From assembly GCA_038745855.1 (NCBI GenBank), contig JBCDLC010000016.1, positions 1-64,000 of the forward strand: a stretch of DNA of 64,000 bases, in the 5' to 3' direction. This stretch comes from UBA5336 sp038745855 (GTDB taxonomy: Bacteria; Pseudomonadota; Alphaproteobacteria; Caulobacterales; Hyphomonadaceae). The position numbers and the translations under genes were made by a program. Below are positions 33,776-42,298 of the stretch, piece after piece; within the stretch, counting starts at the first letter, position 1, and every line of letters starts with the position of its first letter. The notes under the pieces are model-generated. The model saw only the letters and a program-made list of their open reading frames with translations, ran no database searches and was not told the DNA's origin.

Positions 33776-34381
33776 TCAGCGATCGAGCGAAGGATGCATG
33801 ACGGGCTCATATCCCAGCGCCAAGGCCTTGAGCGACACGGCAGGCGTTAATCGCGCTGCCGATGAAGGCAACGGTTCAGGTGGACCATATCCTGTCCAGG
33901 TGAACCGCCGAGCGGCGTCTTGCCATTTGAGGTAGGACTGCTCGCCGATGGCGAAAAAAGCGCCGTCCGGTAGGGCCGCTGGCGTACAGAACTCGCGTGG
34001 TGCTGGGGCACGCGCTCTGAGATATGGCTTCATTTCCGCGGTCAGTGCTCGGCTCAGGTCGGCCATCCGCCCAAAGCCCGTCGCATCGAGAAAAGCCTTC
34101 GCGCGCGCCCTGCGACAGGTCATGCAGGGCCTGTGTCCGGCTGCCAGCCCGACAGCTTCATCGAGGAAAAACAGCTCAGTCCAGTGGCTCGCCCCCATGA
34201 TCGGCGCCTGCTGCTGTTTCCACTCCAGTGCGCACAGTACCCAGCCATCGGTAGTCCAGGTCTGTTTGCGTAGCGTTTTGTTGGCGTCGTCGTGGAGAAT
34301 GCCGCGATTGCCCGTGAAAAGGCCACGGGCCTCAACGGCATGTATTCGCGAGAATGGGTCGACACGGTTTTGCAGAGGCAT
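33776..34381 (-). CDS. conserved hypothetical protein with HRPC-x2-CRR motif
   Basis: Protein of 201 residues. It has QNRVDPFSRIHAVEARGLFTGNRGILHDD (shortened: RGLFTGNRGILHDD), HWTELFFLDEAVGLAAGHRPCMTCRRARAKAFLDA and DGAFFAIGEQSYLKWQ. The H-R-P-C-x2-C-R-R motif resembles a small zinc- or nucleic-acid-contacting cysteine pair, which is inference. Similar proteins occur in many alphaproteobacteria as uncharacterised. The frame runs to 34444, but the ATG at 34379-34381 (MPLQNRVDPF) fits those relatives. Reads from a position downstream of the receiver gene on the same strand. Confidence 0.8.
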   Translation of the reverse strand: MPLQNRVDPFSRIHAVEARGLFTGNRGILHDDANKTLRKQTWTTDGWVLCALEWKQQQAPIMGASHWTELFFLDEAVGLAAGHRPCMTCRRARAKAFLDATGFGRMADLSRALTAEMKPYLRARAPAPREFCTPAALPDGAFFAIGEQSYLKWQDAARRFTWTGYGPPEPLPSSAARLTPAVSLKALALGYEPVMHPSLDR

Positions 34382-34424
34382 GGGCCAACCTATCGCGGCT
34401 TCTATCCTCGGGAAATGCCGAGTG

Positions 34425-34871
34425 TCAGGCGGCCGCCCGCCCACTCGGCGCTGTTACGGCATCGCCAGCGGGCATCAGTCCGATCAGGAAATCCTCGAAC
34501 GTTTCAGGCCGTTGGATAAATCGGTTGAAAGGCAAGCTCGCCTTTGACACGGCATCTGGCGCAATATTCACCCCACACCGAAGGGCTGTCGCCACGGCTT
34601 CGTCCCGATTATCTGAGGCACTCACCACCGCAATCCTGTGACGACCCATATTCGCGACACGTGCGATCGTCATCTCCGCATCAAGACTGTCGGGCAGCGT
34701 GAGATCAAGAACGATCAGGTCAAATCGTTCCAACCGCAATCGGTTCTCGGCAGCCATCAAAGAACCTTCGATCACAAGGTCGACTTGTACGCGGGCGCGG
34801 GCGGCCTTGTCCGATGCGATTTCCAGCATGTTCTGGACGGGCGCATGGTCTTCGACCCACAGGACTTTCAT
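34425..34871 (-). CDS. single-domain response regulator (receiver)
   Basis: Stand-alone CheY-like receiver of 148 residues. Acidic pocket Glu7/Asp8 in VLWVEDH, phosphoacceptor Asp56 in DLIVLDLTLPDS, and the switch Ser in AVVSASDN; the conserved Lys is in the VSKASLPFN turn. No output domain follows, only a short Ala-rich tail. Its kinase partner is unknown; an Hpt protein at 37017 lies nearby and could be in the same relay, which is inference. Confidence 0.85.
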   Translation of the reverse strand: MKVLWVEDHAPVQNMLEIASDKAARARVQVDLVIEGSLMAAENRLRLERFDLIVLDLTLPDSLDAEMTIARVANMGRHRIAVVSASDNRDEAVATALRCGVNIAPDAVSKASLPFNRFIQRPETFEDFLIGLMPAGDAVTAPSGRAAA

Positions 34872-35013
34872 ACTCTACCTCTACAAAATGGTTTCGGCTT
34901 GGGCGCGAAATCTTCACCAATAGACCGAGAGATCGCACGGAAGGCCTTTCGCCTTGGTAAAGGGTTTGTCGCGGCACCCCGATAAATTTGCTTTTTTCGT
35001 GTGGGTACCCGCC

Positions 35014-35139
35014 ATGGTTCTGTTCAGGCCTGATACTCTCTTCCTTCCGGGCGACACAGCCTCCAGGTCCTTCCCTGCGCGCCTGAACTCGGAATACACT
35101 CACATGATCGCGCTGCGCTTCGCGGCTATGGAGATCTGA
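35014..35139 (+). CDS. possible 41-residue ORF coupled to the acyltransferase gene
   Basis: A 41-codon frame from the ATG at 35014 ends at a TGA overlapping the acyltransferase ATG (TGATG at 35137-35141). Overlap of this kind suggests translational coupling, but no ribosome-binding site or known family supports the small protein. It may be chance. Confidence 0.25.
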   Translation: MVLFRPDTLFLPGDTASRSFPARLNSEYTHMIALRFAAMEI

Positions 35140-36047
35140 TGGTCGATGAGCCCGCCCTGATGGACGCCGGACGCAATGCGGTTTTCCTACCCACGGAAAG
35201 CCGGACCGACCTTCATATTGTCGACAGGCTGATCCGCGAGCGCTGCCCATCCTTTGTTCGTCATTGGACCTGGCCGATAACCCGTCCAGCGCTTTACGGT
35301 CTACTGGGTTACAAGAGGGCCCGGGCCATGGCCGATCACATGCAAACCCTGTCGGGGAGGGAGAGTTTCGACGCCCTGGCCCAGCAGCTGGACTTCCGTA
35401 TCGACATCAAAGGGCTCGAGAACCTGCCGCGCCAGGGCAAGGTCATCGTTGCAATCAATCATCCCACAGGGCTCGCCGACGGCATCGCGGCATGGGACAT
35501 ACTCAAGCGCGTAAGGGAGGATATCCTCTTCTTCGCGAATGCAGACGCCGTCCGGGTCAATCCGCGCTTTACCGATGTGATCATTCCCGTCGAGTGGCTG
35601 CAGGAGAAACGAAGCCCGGCCAAGACACGCGAAACCCTGCGCCAGGCCGGGGAAGCCTTCTCCCAAGACAAATGCGTTGTCATCTTCCCATCGGGCAAGT
35701 TGGCCCAGCTCCAAGAAGGCCAATTGGTCGAGCGCGAGTGGTTTACGACCGTTGTTGGCCTCGCGAGGAAGCAGAAGGCAACCCTTATCCCGGTCAATCT
35801 CAAGGCGCGAAATTCACGGCTGTACTATTTCTTCTCCCGGGTGAACGGCGAGCTTAGAGACATCACCTTGTTTCATGAACTCCTGAACAAGCGGCGCTCT
35901 CGTTTTGGCGCCACCTTCGGCAAGCCCATTCCCCCAGAAGATCTCCAAGGCCCCGGCGCTGAAACCACCGCAGCCCTGCGCGACTATGTTGCCTACGCCC
36001 TTGGCGAGAACCCAATGCTGTCGTTCCGCGACTATCGGAACCGCTGA
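35139..36047 (+). CDS. lysophospholipid acyltransferase-like protein
   Basis: Protein of 302 residues resembling PlsC/LPLAT-type 1-acylglycerol-3-phosphate acyltransferases. The catalytic block reads VIVAINHPTGLADGIAAWDIL (His and Asp of the NHx5D-type motif), followed by IFPSGKLAQ (EGT-like substrate motif) and LIPVNLKARNSRLYYFFSRV. No clear transmembrane helix is seen, suggesting a peripheral or soluble form. The exact acyl donor and acceptor are unknown. Its ATG overlaps the stop of a small upstream frame. Confidence 0.8.
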   Translation: MVDEPALMDAGRNAVFLPTESRTDLHIVDRLIRERCPSFVRHWTWPITRPALYGLLGYKRARAMADHMQTLSGRESFDALAQQLDFRIDIKGLENLPRQGKVIVAINHPTGLADGIAAWDILKRVREDILFFANADAVRVNPRFTDVIIPVEWLQEKRSPAKTRETLRQAGEAFSQDKCVVIFPSGKLAQLQEGQLVEREWFTTVVGLARKQKATLIPVNLKARNSRLYYFFSRVNGELRDITLFHELLNKRRSRFGATFGKPIPPEDLQGPGAETTAALRDYVAYALGENPMLSFRDYRNR

Positions 36048-36099
36048 TAAACGCCAGTCATCGCAGAACAGCTCACAAAGGAGAGCTTAGGGTCGACCG

Positions 36100-36936
36100 T
36101 CACAGGATATAGTGGTCACCCGCCGCGCGGACGGTGATGTCGCCGACGGAGACTCCTGGCGGTTGGTTCATGGCGTGGATAACCTGGTCCGCTATGTGGG
36201 CCGGATCGAGCACGCGGCAGTCGATATCTGCAGCATCCAATCGGGCCTTTTCGACTTCACCTTCTTCAAGCGCCTGCATGGTCTCCAGAAACTCCGGCGT
36301 GTTTTGACCAAGAATGCCTACCACTGCTTCGGGATTAACAACCCCTGCACTCAGCCCCGTAAGCGGAACGCCAGTGGGTTTGACGATGGTCACCTTGATC
36401 TTGCCACGGGTTTCGACGCGTAGGGACTCGGAGAGATAATTCACGGCCGCCTTGGTCGCGCCGTATACGCCGGCACCTACAACAGGAAAGTTGCCATAGA
36501 TCGACGATATGTTGATCACATGGCCCGAGCCCTTGGTCATCATATGGTCGTAGACCGCCGTGATGCCGTTGAGGACGCCCTTGATGTTGATGTCGAGGCA
36601 GCGGGTCCATTTGTCGTGGGCGGCCTCATGGTCAGAGAAAAACGCCAGCGGCATCACGCCGGCATTGTTCACCATTACGTCAACGGCGCCTTGTGACTCC
36701 ACAGCCTGTTCAACAGCCGCTTTCATCGCACTGAGATCTGTGACGTCGACCTTCACGGCTAAGGCCGCGCCACTTGTATTCGCGATCATTGTTGCCGTCT
36801 GCGAGGCCGCCTCACCATCGATATCTGCGCATGTCACTTTCGCGCCCAGCGCCGCTGCGTTTTCTGCAATCAAGCGGCCAAATCCACCTCCAGCGCCAGT
36901 GATGAAGACGGATTTTCCGGTGAGATGATTGGCCAT
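36100..36936 (-). CDS. SDR-family NAD(P)-dependent oxidoreductase
   Basis: Classical short-chain dehydrogenase of 278 residues: TGAGGGFG at 13-20, VDVMVNNAGVM, NISSIYGNFPVVGAGVYGATKAAVNYL with the Ser and Tyr-x3-Lys site. The C-terminal 80 residues (LEEGEVEKARLDAADIDCRVLDP) are longer than in the smallest SDRs and may set substrate specificity. Substrate unknown; monocistronic in appearance. Confidence 0.88.
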   Translation of the reverse strand: MANHLTGKSVFITGAGGGFGRLIAENAAALGAKVTCADIDGEAASQTATMIANTSGAALAVKVDVTDLSAMKAAVEQAVESQGAVDVMVNNAGVMPLAFFSDHEAAHDKWTRCLDINIKGVLNGITAVYDHMMTKGSGHVINISSIYGNFPVVGAGVYGATKAAVNYLSESLRVETRGKIKVTIVKPTGVPLTGLSAGVVNPEAVVGILGQNTPEFLETMQALEEGEVEKARLDAADIDCRVLDPAHIADQVIHAMNQPPGVSVGDITVRAAGDHYIL

Positions 36937-37016
36937 GACAAAGGATCCTCGCTGCTCGACATGTCCACAGGCGTAAGCGAAGGCACGGAGGCGTGTCCAG
37001 ACCAGCTTGACGCGGA

Positions 37017-37397
37017 TCAGGCTGCTCGGAAAGGCGCCTTGAGTTCTAGTGCATGGACTTCGCCGTGGACTGCTTCGAGGGTCGTCGACAACGCAGACCG
37101 CACGTCACTCAGCACAAGGGCCGCCTGCGCTTCGCTTACGGTTTCAGTGCTTCGGCCAATATCCTCCGCCCGTTTGCACACATCGGCCAGGGCCATTGCG
37201 CCGATCCCGAGGGCAGCACCCTTGAGCGTGTGCGCTGCATCAGCCCACTGGGTCTGTGGAGCTGTAGCGTCCAACATCCGCCCCCACGTCTCAGCCTGGC
37301 CTTTGAAAATCTCAAGAACTTCGACGGCAATGGCGGCGTCTCCCATGGTCATGGCGGCCAAGTGGTCGAGGTCGAGGCAAGTCTTCTTCTCTGACAT
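37017..37397 (-). CDS. Hpt-domain phosphotransfer protein
   Basis: Single Hpt protein of 126 residues. The phosphorylated His56 lies in AAHTLKGAALGIGA, the classic HxLKG motif, within a four-helix bundle. It would shuttle phosphate between a hybrid kinase and a response regulator. The longest frame starts with GTG at 37418; the ATG at 37395-37397 (MSEKKTCLDLDHL) was chosen. A degenerate CtrA-like element lies just upstream. Divergent from phhA. Confidence 0.88.
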   Translation of the reverse strand: MSEKKTCLDLDHLAAMTMGDAAIAVEVLEIFKGQAETWGRMLDATAPQTQWADAAHTLKGAALGIGAMALADVCKRAEDIGRSTETVSEAQAALVLSDVRSALSTTLEAVHGEVHALELKAPFRAA

Positions 37398-37421
37398 AGG
37401 ATCGACTGTCTTTGGCACTGG

Positions 37422-37436
37422 TTAAACTCTGGTCAA
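37422..37436 (-). promoter_or_regulatory. degenerate CtrA-type element TTGA-N7-TTAA
   Basis: On the minus strand the sequence reads TTGA-N7-TTAAC (plus strand TTAA 37422-37425, TCAA 37433-37436), one mismatch from TTAA-N7-TTAA. It sits 25 bases upstream of the Hpt start chosen here. Motif score is weak, so function is uncertain. Confidence 0.3.
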
Positions 37437-37527
37437 CGCAGGACAGAGCCGGAATGAATTGGCGGCATCCAGCACAGCTTTCGCGCGTGGCCGTAGTTTG
37501 TTACAACTGAAACCAATAGGAGCTGCT

Positions 37528-38409
37528 ATGGCCACCGCGAGTGCTACCCCCTTGGGCGAGAAAAACCGTTACAGCGACGCGCCGCGCGCGGACGATTGGA
37601 CCATCGATCAAGACTGGGAGAGCTATACGGAGGCGGAGCATAGTCGTTGGGACCGCCTCTTTGCCCGGCAACGCGATGTGTTGCCGGGCCGGGCCTGCGC
37701 GGCTTTCCTTGAAGCCATGGACACCTTGCGCCTGTCGTCGGAGGGCATTCCCAACATGGAGCGGCTGTCTGACAGACTGGAGCCATTGACGGGTTGGCGC
37801 GTAGTGCCGGTGAGCGACCTCGTGCCGGACGATATCTTTTTCGATCATCTCGCCAACAAGCGTTTCCCTGCTGGTGCTTTTATCCGCCCGGAATCGGAGT
37901 TCGACTACCTCGAAGAGCCCGACATCTTCCATGACATCTTCGGCCACGTGCCTCTGCTGGCCAATCCCGTCTATGCTGATTTCATGCACGCTTATGGCAA
38001 AGGGGGCGGCCGGGCGATGGCATTGGGCCAGCTCCACAATTTGGCGAGGCTCTACTGGTACACCGTGGAATTCGGTCTGATCCGGGAACACGGTATGCTA
38101 CGCTTGTTTGGCGCCGGCATCCTGTCCTCGCCCCGGGAGAGCGTTTTTGCCCTTGATGATGCCTCGCCCCATAGGGTGGATTTCGATCTCAGCCGGGTCA
38201 TGCGCACCGAGTACATCATTGATGACTTCCAAAAGACCTACTTCGTCATCGACAGTTTCGAGGCGCTTCTGGAAACCTGCTACGCTGATTTCGACGAAGT
38301 CTACGCTGAAGTAAGAGGGCTAATGGATATCCAACCCGACGTACTGGATGAGGATGACACCGTTATGCATCGTGGCACGCAAGCCTACTTCCTGAACAAA
38401 TCTCTGTAG
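37528..38409 (+). CDS. phhA: phenylalanine-4-hydroxylase
   Basis: Tetrahydropterin-dependent phenylalanine hydroxylase of 293 residues, making tyrosine from phenylalanine. The iron ligands are His135 and His140 in PDIFHDIFGHVPLL, and Glu181 in YTVEFGL. PESEFDYLEEPD and the YWYTVEFGLI strand are diagnostic. AGGAGC precedes the ATG at 37528, which was chosen over the longer frame. A typical bacterial length. No pterin-4a-carbinolamine dehydratase gene is adjacent. Confidence 0.95.
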   Translation: MATASATPLGEKNRYSDAPRADDWTIDQDWESYTEAEHSRWDRLFARQRDVLPGRACAAFLEAMDTLRLSSEGIPNMERLSDRLEPLTGWRVVPVSDLVPDDIFFDHLANKRFPAGAFIRPESEFDYLEEPDIFHDIFGHVPLLANPVYADFMHAYGKGGGRAMALGQLHNLARLYWYTVEFGLIREHGMLRLFGAGILSSPRESVFALDDASPHRVDFDLSRVMRTEYIIDDFQKTYFVIDSFEALLETCYADFDEVYAEVRGLMDIQPDVLDEDDTVMHRGTQAYFLNKSL

Positions 38410-38489
38410 GCGCCCATGCTGGCGATTGTCGCGGCCCACACCTTGCTCTAATCCCCCTTGTTGTCTGCCCATGGGCAAGGAGGCGGCCG

Positions 38490-39515
38490 ATGGCGCAAAG
38501 GTCTCGCGTTGTTTTCCATGAGAAACTGCTGAAGCTTCGTGAGCGCTTCGGCCTCGACCTTCGGCTTGATGGACTCGCTGATGCCCGCCGGGCGGACGTT
38601 CCCGTACAGCCCATCCACCATCTCATAGCAAGCGTGATCATGGTCGGCGTAGGCATCATTATGCTCGGTATGGTGTTCGGGCTTATGATCGGAATAAATG
38701 GCGCTCTCACCGGTGCACCAACCACTAGCATAGCAAACCAGGAGTTTATCCAGAATTCGGGGCTAGCCGCTCTCATACAAGGTAGTGATGGCGCTTCCCG
38801 GCTCGGTTACAGCCTTGTCACCGTCGCTGGGCTTCTGATGGGGCTGGGATTCGTACTGTTCGGGGCACCTCTGGTCTGGGCGCGGGCGGTCCACGACCAG
38901 CTTGTGCAGATGATCAGCCCGCCATTCACACGAAGACCGTATGCGGTATACTTACGCCGAACGCCAAATACGGACGCGCCGGGCCCGCTTGATCTCTCCA
39001 TTGCGAGCGAAGCAAAATTCACAGCCGCATTTGCCCGCCACGGCCCGACAGCCTCGGTGGGCTCCCACAGCGCTGGTGATGGTGCGGATGTGCCAGCGGG
39101 CACCGCTCGAGTCATGTTGAAAAACCGCGACGACGTTTGGGTTGCGGCGGTCGATACCCTTGATGCAGACGCAGTCTTCACCGCCGTCGACGTGACGGAC
39201 CCGACCGACCGGGTTTTGGCGTTCGTGAAACAGATGGCGAACCAGAAGAATGGGCCACGCTTCGGCCTTCTGATCGCACTCGGAACGCCTGAACGGCGGA
39301 TGCAGTCCTGGCGCGCTGTCGCCAAGTCGATTGCGGGCAGCCCCGCACAGGTGACCCCTGTAGCACCGAAAGCGCCGCCGATTGCAATGCTGATCGATGG
39401 TTCCATCTGGACAGCGCTCGGCCAAGGCCCGCACGCGCAAGGGGGCGCGCAGCTCGAAGTCTTGTTGAATGACCGTGTTGCCCAGGACCTTTTCGATATT
39501 GCTGCGAAGGCTTGA
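38490..39515 (+). CDS. hypothetical two-helix membrane protein
   Basis: Protein of 341 residues with two hydrophobic helices (LIASVIMVGVGIIMLGMVFGLMIG near 45-68 and LVTVAGLLMGLGFVLFGAPLV near 108-128) and a large soluble C-terminal region that includes VWVAAVDTLDADAVFTAVDV and FGLLIALGTPERR. AAGGAGG precedes the ATG. The stop overlaps or abuts the next gene. I do not recognise the family; a location at the inner membrane is likely. Confidence 0.7.
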   Translation: MAQRSRVVFHEKLLKLRERFGLDLRLDGLADARRADVPVQPIHHLIASVIMVGVGIIMLGMVFGLMIGINGALTGAPTTSIANQEFIQNSGLAALIQGSDGASRLGYSLVTVAGLLMGLGFVLFGAPLVWARAVHDQLVQMISPPFTRRPYAVYLRRTPNTDAPGPLDLSIASEAKFTAAFARHGPTASVGSHSAGDGADVPAGTARVMLKNRDDVWVAAVDTLDADAVFTAVDVTDPTDRVLAFVKQMANQKNGPRFGLLIALGTPERRMQSWRAVAKSIAGSPAQVTPVAPKAPPIAMLIDGSIWTALGQGPHAQGGAQLEVLLNDRVAQDLFDIAAKA

Positions 39516-39532
39516 GGCGGACCCTTGGAGCC

Positions 39533-41119
39533 ATGTTGAAGGATCTTGGAAGCGGCGGGATTGGCGAAGAGCTTCGCACCGAATTCTGTATCATCGGCGC
39601 AGGAGTTGCGGGCCAGACGCTCGCCATGCGCCTCGCGAAGGCCGGGAAGGCGGTCTTGCTGGTCGAGAGTGGCGGGCTTGAGTTCAACCCGGCCATTCAG
39701 GCGCTGTCCGATGGTGATGTCACCGGGGAACCATACTACGAATTGCAGTCGGCGCGGCTGCGGATGTTCGGCGGAACAGCGGCGATCTGGGGCGGACGCT
39801 GCGCCGAACTCGACGCGATCGATTTCGAGCAGCGGGACTACATCCCCCATAGCGGCTGGCCGATCTCTAAAGCGGATCTGGTCCCTTTCTATACGCGGGC
39901 CTACGAAGCGATGGATATCGAAGACCGCGGCGCAGCCGCGCCGGTGTCTGGACCAGTCAGCAGCAGAGCCGTTTTCGATAGGAACAAGCTCGATGTGGGA
40001 TACTGGAGGTTCGACGAATTCGGTGAGCGGTTCACCAATGTCTCACGAGGGAACCTCGACACGGTGGACATCCTGATCAACGCCACCATGACGGAAATGG
40101 ACATCAGCGACGCGGGCGCGGTGACCTCGGTCACGGTGCGGTCGCTTTCCGGGCACTGCACACGATTGTGCGCGCGCATCTTTGTCCTCGCAGCAGGTGC
40201 CATAGAAACAATCCGGGCACTCATGGCCGCTGTGCCGAAGCGGAAGAACGGGCTCGGCAATAGCCGTGACCTGTTAGGGCGGCACTTCATGGAGCATCCC
40301 CATGGCCGCGGCGGAGAAATCGTCTCGGAAAAGCTCGTCCGCTCCCTTGAGGCGGTGCCGCGTGCGTTCAGGGCCAATGGTCACCGATATGCGGCCTATG
40401 TGCGTTTGTCAGACGCCGAGCAGCGCCGGCAAGGCGTGCTTAATAGTTCGCTCAGCCTCGCGCCCCGTCGGCACGAAGGCAGCTCCGAAGAACTCGTCCG
40501 GGCTTTGAAACAAAAGCTGAAGCACGACCTGCCGAGCACTCGGTTCTGGCGCACAAGCTACAAATGGCTGAAGGGCATGTCAGGACGCGCGCGCGAAACG
40601 GTCGATCCGTGGGCGTCCGTCTGGTCGGTGAAACAGCCAGGCAGCAGACTTGGCCTTTACGCGGTGATCAGAGCTGAGCAGGCGCCAAACCCTGAGAGCC
40701 GGATCATGCTGAGCGCGCGGAGAGACGCACTGGGGCTGCCGCTGGCTGCGCTCAATTGGCAATTCTCCGAGATCGACAAGCGCAGCACCCTGGCCCTGAT
40801 GACGACCTTGAAGAACGAGTACCAGCGTCTTGGCCTCGGTGACGTTATTCCCGCCCGCTGGCTCGAGGACGACGCGGTGCAGTGGCAGATGGATCCTTTG
40901 ATCTCTTCCCACCCGATCGGCGGCTACCACCATATGGGCGGCACCCGCATGGCCGATACGCCACAGACTGGGGTTGTCGATCGCGATTGTCGCCTGTTCG
41001 AAAGTCCCAATCTATACATTGCCGGTAGCAGCGTTTTCCCCACCGGTGGATGGGCGAATCCAACGCTGACAATCATTGCGCTCGCTGAACGTCTGGCTGA
41101 GCATCTCTGCCAGACTTGA
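39533..41119 (+). CDS. GMC-family FAD oxidoreductase
   Basis: FAD-dependent oxidoreductase of 528 residues of the glucose-methanol-choline class. FAD site CIIGAGVAGQTLAMRLAKAGKAVLLVES (GAGVAG at 22-27), AIWGGRCAELD, RIFVLAAGAIET and the C-terminal GGYHHMGGTRMADTP with catalytic His pairs, then GSSVFPTGGWANPTLTI. Substrate unknown, probably an alcohol or sugar. The ATG at 39533 has TTGGAGCC before it. Its 3' end overlaps the convergent TetR gene by 47 bases. Confidence 0.88.
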   Translation: MLKDLGSGGIGEELRTEFCIIGAGVAGQTLAMRLAKAGKAVLLVESGGLEFNPAIQALSDGDVTGEPYYELQSARLRMFGGTAAIWGGRCAELDAIDFEQRDYIPHSGWPISKADLVPFYTRAYEAMDIEDRGAAAPVSGPVSSRAVFDRNKLDVGYWRFDEFGERFTNVSRGNLDTVDILINATMTEMDISDAGAVTSVTVRSLSGHCTRLCARIFVLAAGAIETIRALMAAVPKRKNGLGNSRDLLGRHFMEHPHGRGGEIVSEKLVRSLEAVPRAFRANGHRYAAYVRLSDAEQRRQGVLNSSLSLAPRRHEGSSEELVRALKQKLKHDLPSTRFWRTSYKWLKGMSGRARETVDPWASVWSVKQPGSRLGLYAVIRAEQAPNPESRIMLSARRDALGLPLAALNWQFSEIDKRSTLALMTTLKNEYQRLGLGDVIPARWLEDDAVQWQMDPLISSHPIGGYHHMGGTRMADTPQTGVVDRDCRLFESPNLYIAGSSVFPTGGWANPTLTIIALAERLAEHLCQT

Positions 41120-41747
41120 TGAGCGCCCTCACTCCGTTCTCTATAATTTGATCAGGGGACGACCACGGATACCCGCTCATGGTTATGCGTGTATGGGCAA
41201 CGCCATGCAGGAGGCAGAGCAGGAGATCGAAGGCCTGTTTTAAATCGCCCGATGACATATCCGAGCCAAGTGCCGTCTCCAAATCCACTAGGAAGAGGCG
41301 GAAGTGTTCAAGCGTTTCGGTGGTGCCGATGAAAACACTCACGTCCGGTTGGCTAACACCTTCGGACATGAATACCAGTCGGTAGTGCTCAGGATTCTCA
41401 ATCCAATAGCGCACATAGGCTTGCGATATGGCAGTGAGATGCTCGGCGTTTGCCGGCGTTGGTGTCACTTCAGCGATTTCTGAGAAAATAGCTTCGAACA
41501 CGCGGCCCCAGAGCGTTCGGAGGATATCGATTTTCGAACCATAGTATCGGTAAAGTGTCATTGGCGTGCATCCAACCGCGCTGGCGATGCGGCGCATCGA
41601 AATCGTGCTGTAGCCCTCCGTCCGGAACAACTCGTCTGCTGCCTGCGTGATCCGCTGGCGCATCGACTCGCGCTGTTCCTCTGACATGGCGGGCCTTCCG
41701 CGCGGTGATTTCTCCTTGGACGACTGGCTTGACCGGTCTTTTTCCAT
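41073..41747 (-). CDS. TetR-family transcriptional regulator
   Basis: TetR-type regulator of 224 residues. The N-terminal helix-turn-helix is clear (QRITQAADELFRTEGYSTISMRRIASAVGCTPMTLYRYYGSKIDILRTLWG, shortened: SMRRIASAVGCTPMTLYRYYGSK), and the C-terminal ligand domain is helical. It is divergent from a small membrane protein, and a perfect 12-bp palindrome lies in the 93-base spacer, so it probably represses that gene and itself. Its tail overlaps the GMC gene by 47 bases. Confidence 0.92.
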   Translation of the reverse strand: MEKDRSSQSSKEKSPRGRPAMSEEQRESMRQRITQAADELFRTEGYSTISMRRIASAVGCTPMTLYRYYGSKIDILRTLWGRVFEAIFSEIAEVTPTPANAEHLTAISQAYVRYWIENPEHYRLVFMSEGVSQPDVSVFIGTTETLEHFRLFLVDLETALGSDMSSGDLKQAFDLLLCLLHGVAHTRITMSGYPWSSPDQIIENGVRALIKSGRDAQPDVQRAQ

Positions 41748-41810
41748 CGTCGTTCACCCCCGGGACCTTTGCTTCGGCATACTCTTGTCCGCGCCGATTT
41801 CATATATTAG

Positions 41811-41822
41811 TATACGCGTATA
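41811..41822. promoter_or_regulatory. perfect 12-bp palindrome, probable TetR operator
   Basis: TATACGCGTATA at 41811-41822 is self-complementary and sits between the divergent tetR (start 41747) and membrane-protein (start 41841) genes. TetR-family operators are commonly short palindromes in this position. Assignment is inferred from symmetry and location. Confidence 0.6.
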
Positions 41823-41840
41823 ATTAAAAGGAACGCTGTC

Positions 41841-42272
41841 ATGGAAGTGCTGGAACTCGTAACAACGCTAATGATCGGCCTTTATGCGGGAAGCCTTTTG
41901 ACGGAGGGCATGATCCTTGTGCCCTATTGGCGCCGAATGGCACCACAAGACTTTTTTCGCCTTCACGGTGATGTCGGCCCAAGCCTTTTTCGTTACTTTG
42001 CGCTGCTCACGGCCGCTGCCATGGGGATGTCTTTCATAACGGCCGTTGCCGCCTTCGATCCTTTGGCGTGGCAAAGCCTCGCTGCCCTGTTGTGCAGCGT
42101 CGCTCTTGCGATTTTCTTCATTCACTTCCGAAAAGCCAACGCAGCTTTTGCAAACCGCAGCCTTACCCACGACGAGCTCGGCCCAGCGCTGGAACGGTGG
42201 TCTGCTTGGCACTGGACGAGAACGCTCGTCATCGTCGGCGCATTCGCAGCGTCGATTGTCGCCATCTTATAA
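41841..42272 (+). CDS. small membrane protein (DUF1772-like)
   Basis: Membrane protein of 143 residues with about four helices: LVTTLMIGLYAGSLLTEGMILV, ALLTAAAMGMSFITAVAAF, SLAALLCSVALAIFFIHF and TLVIVGAFAASIVAIL. The arrangement (early Gly/Leu helix, VPYWRRM loop) resembles DUF1772/anthrone-oxygenase-like proteins, but this is from pattern alone. AAAAGGAA precedes the ATG. It is probably repressed by the divergent TetR. Confidence 0.7.
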   Translation: MEVLELVTTLMIGLYAGSLLTEGMILVPYWRRMAPQDFFRLHGDVGPSLFRYFALLTAAAMGMSFITAVAAFDPLAWQSLAALLCSVALAIFFIHFRKANAAFANRSLTHDELGPALERWSAWHWTRTLVIVGAFAASIVAIL

Positions 42273-42298
42273 TTTACGATCTTCCAATACAGCCTTGA

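Noticed and set aside
38807..39850. A 347-residue minus-strand frame
   Set aside because: It spans parts of two plus-strand genes with good ribosome-binding sites, and shows no family signal.
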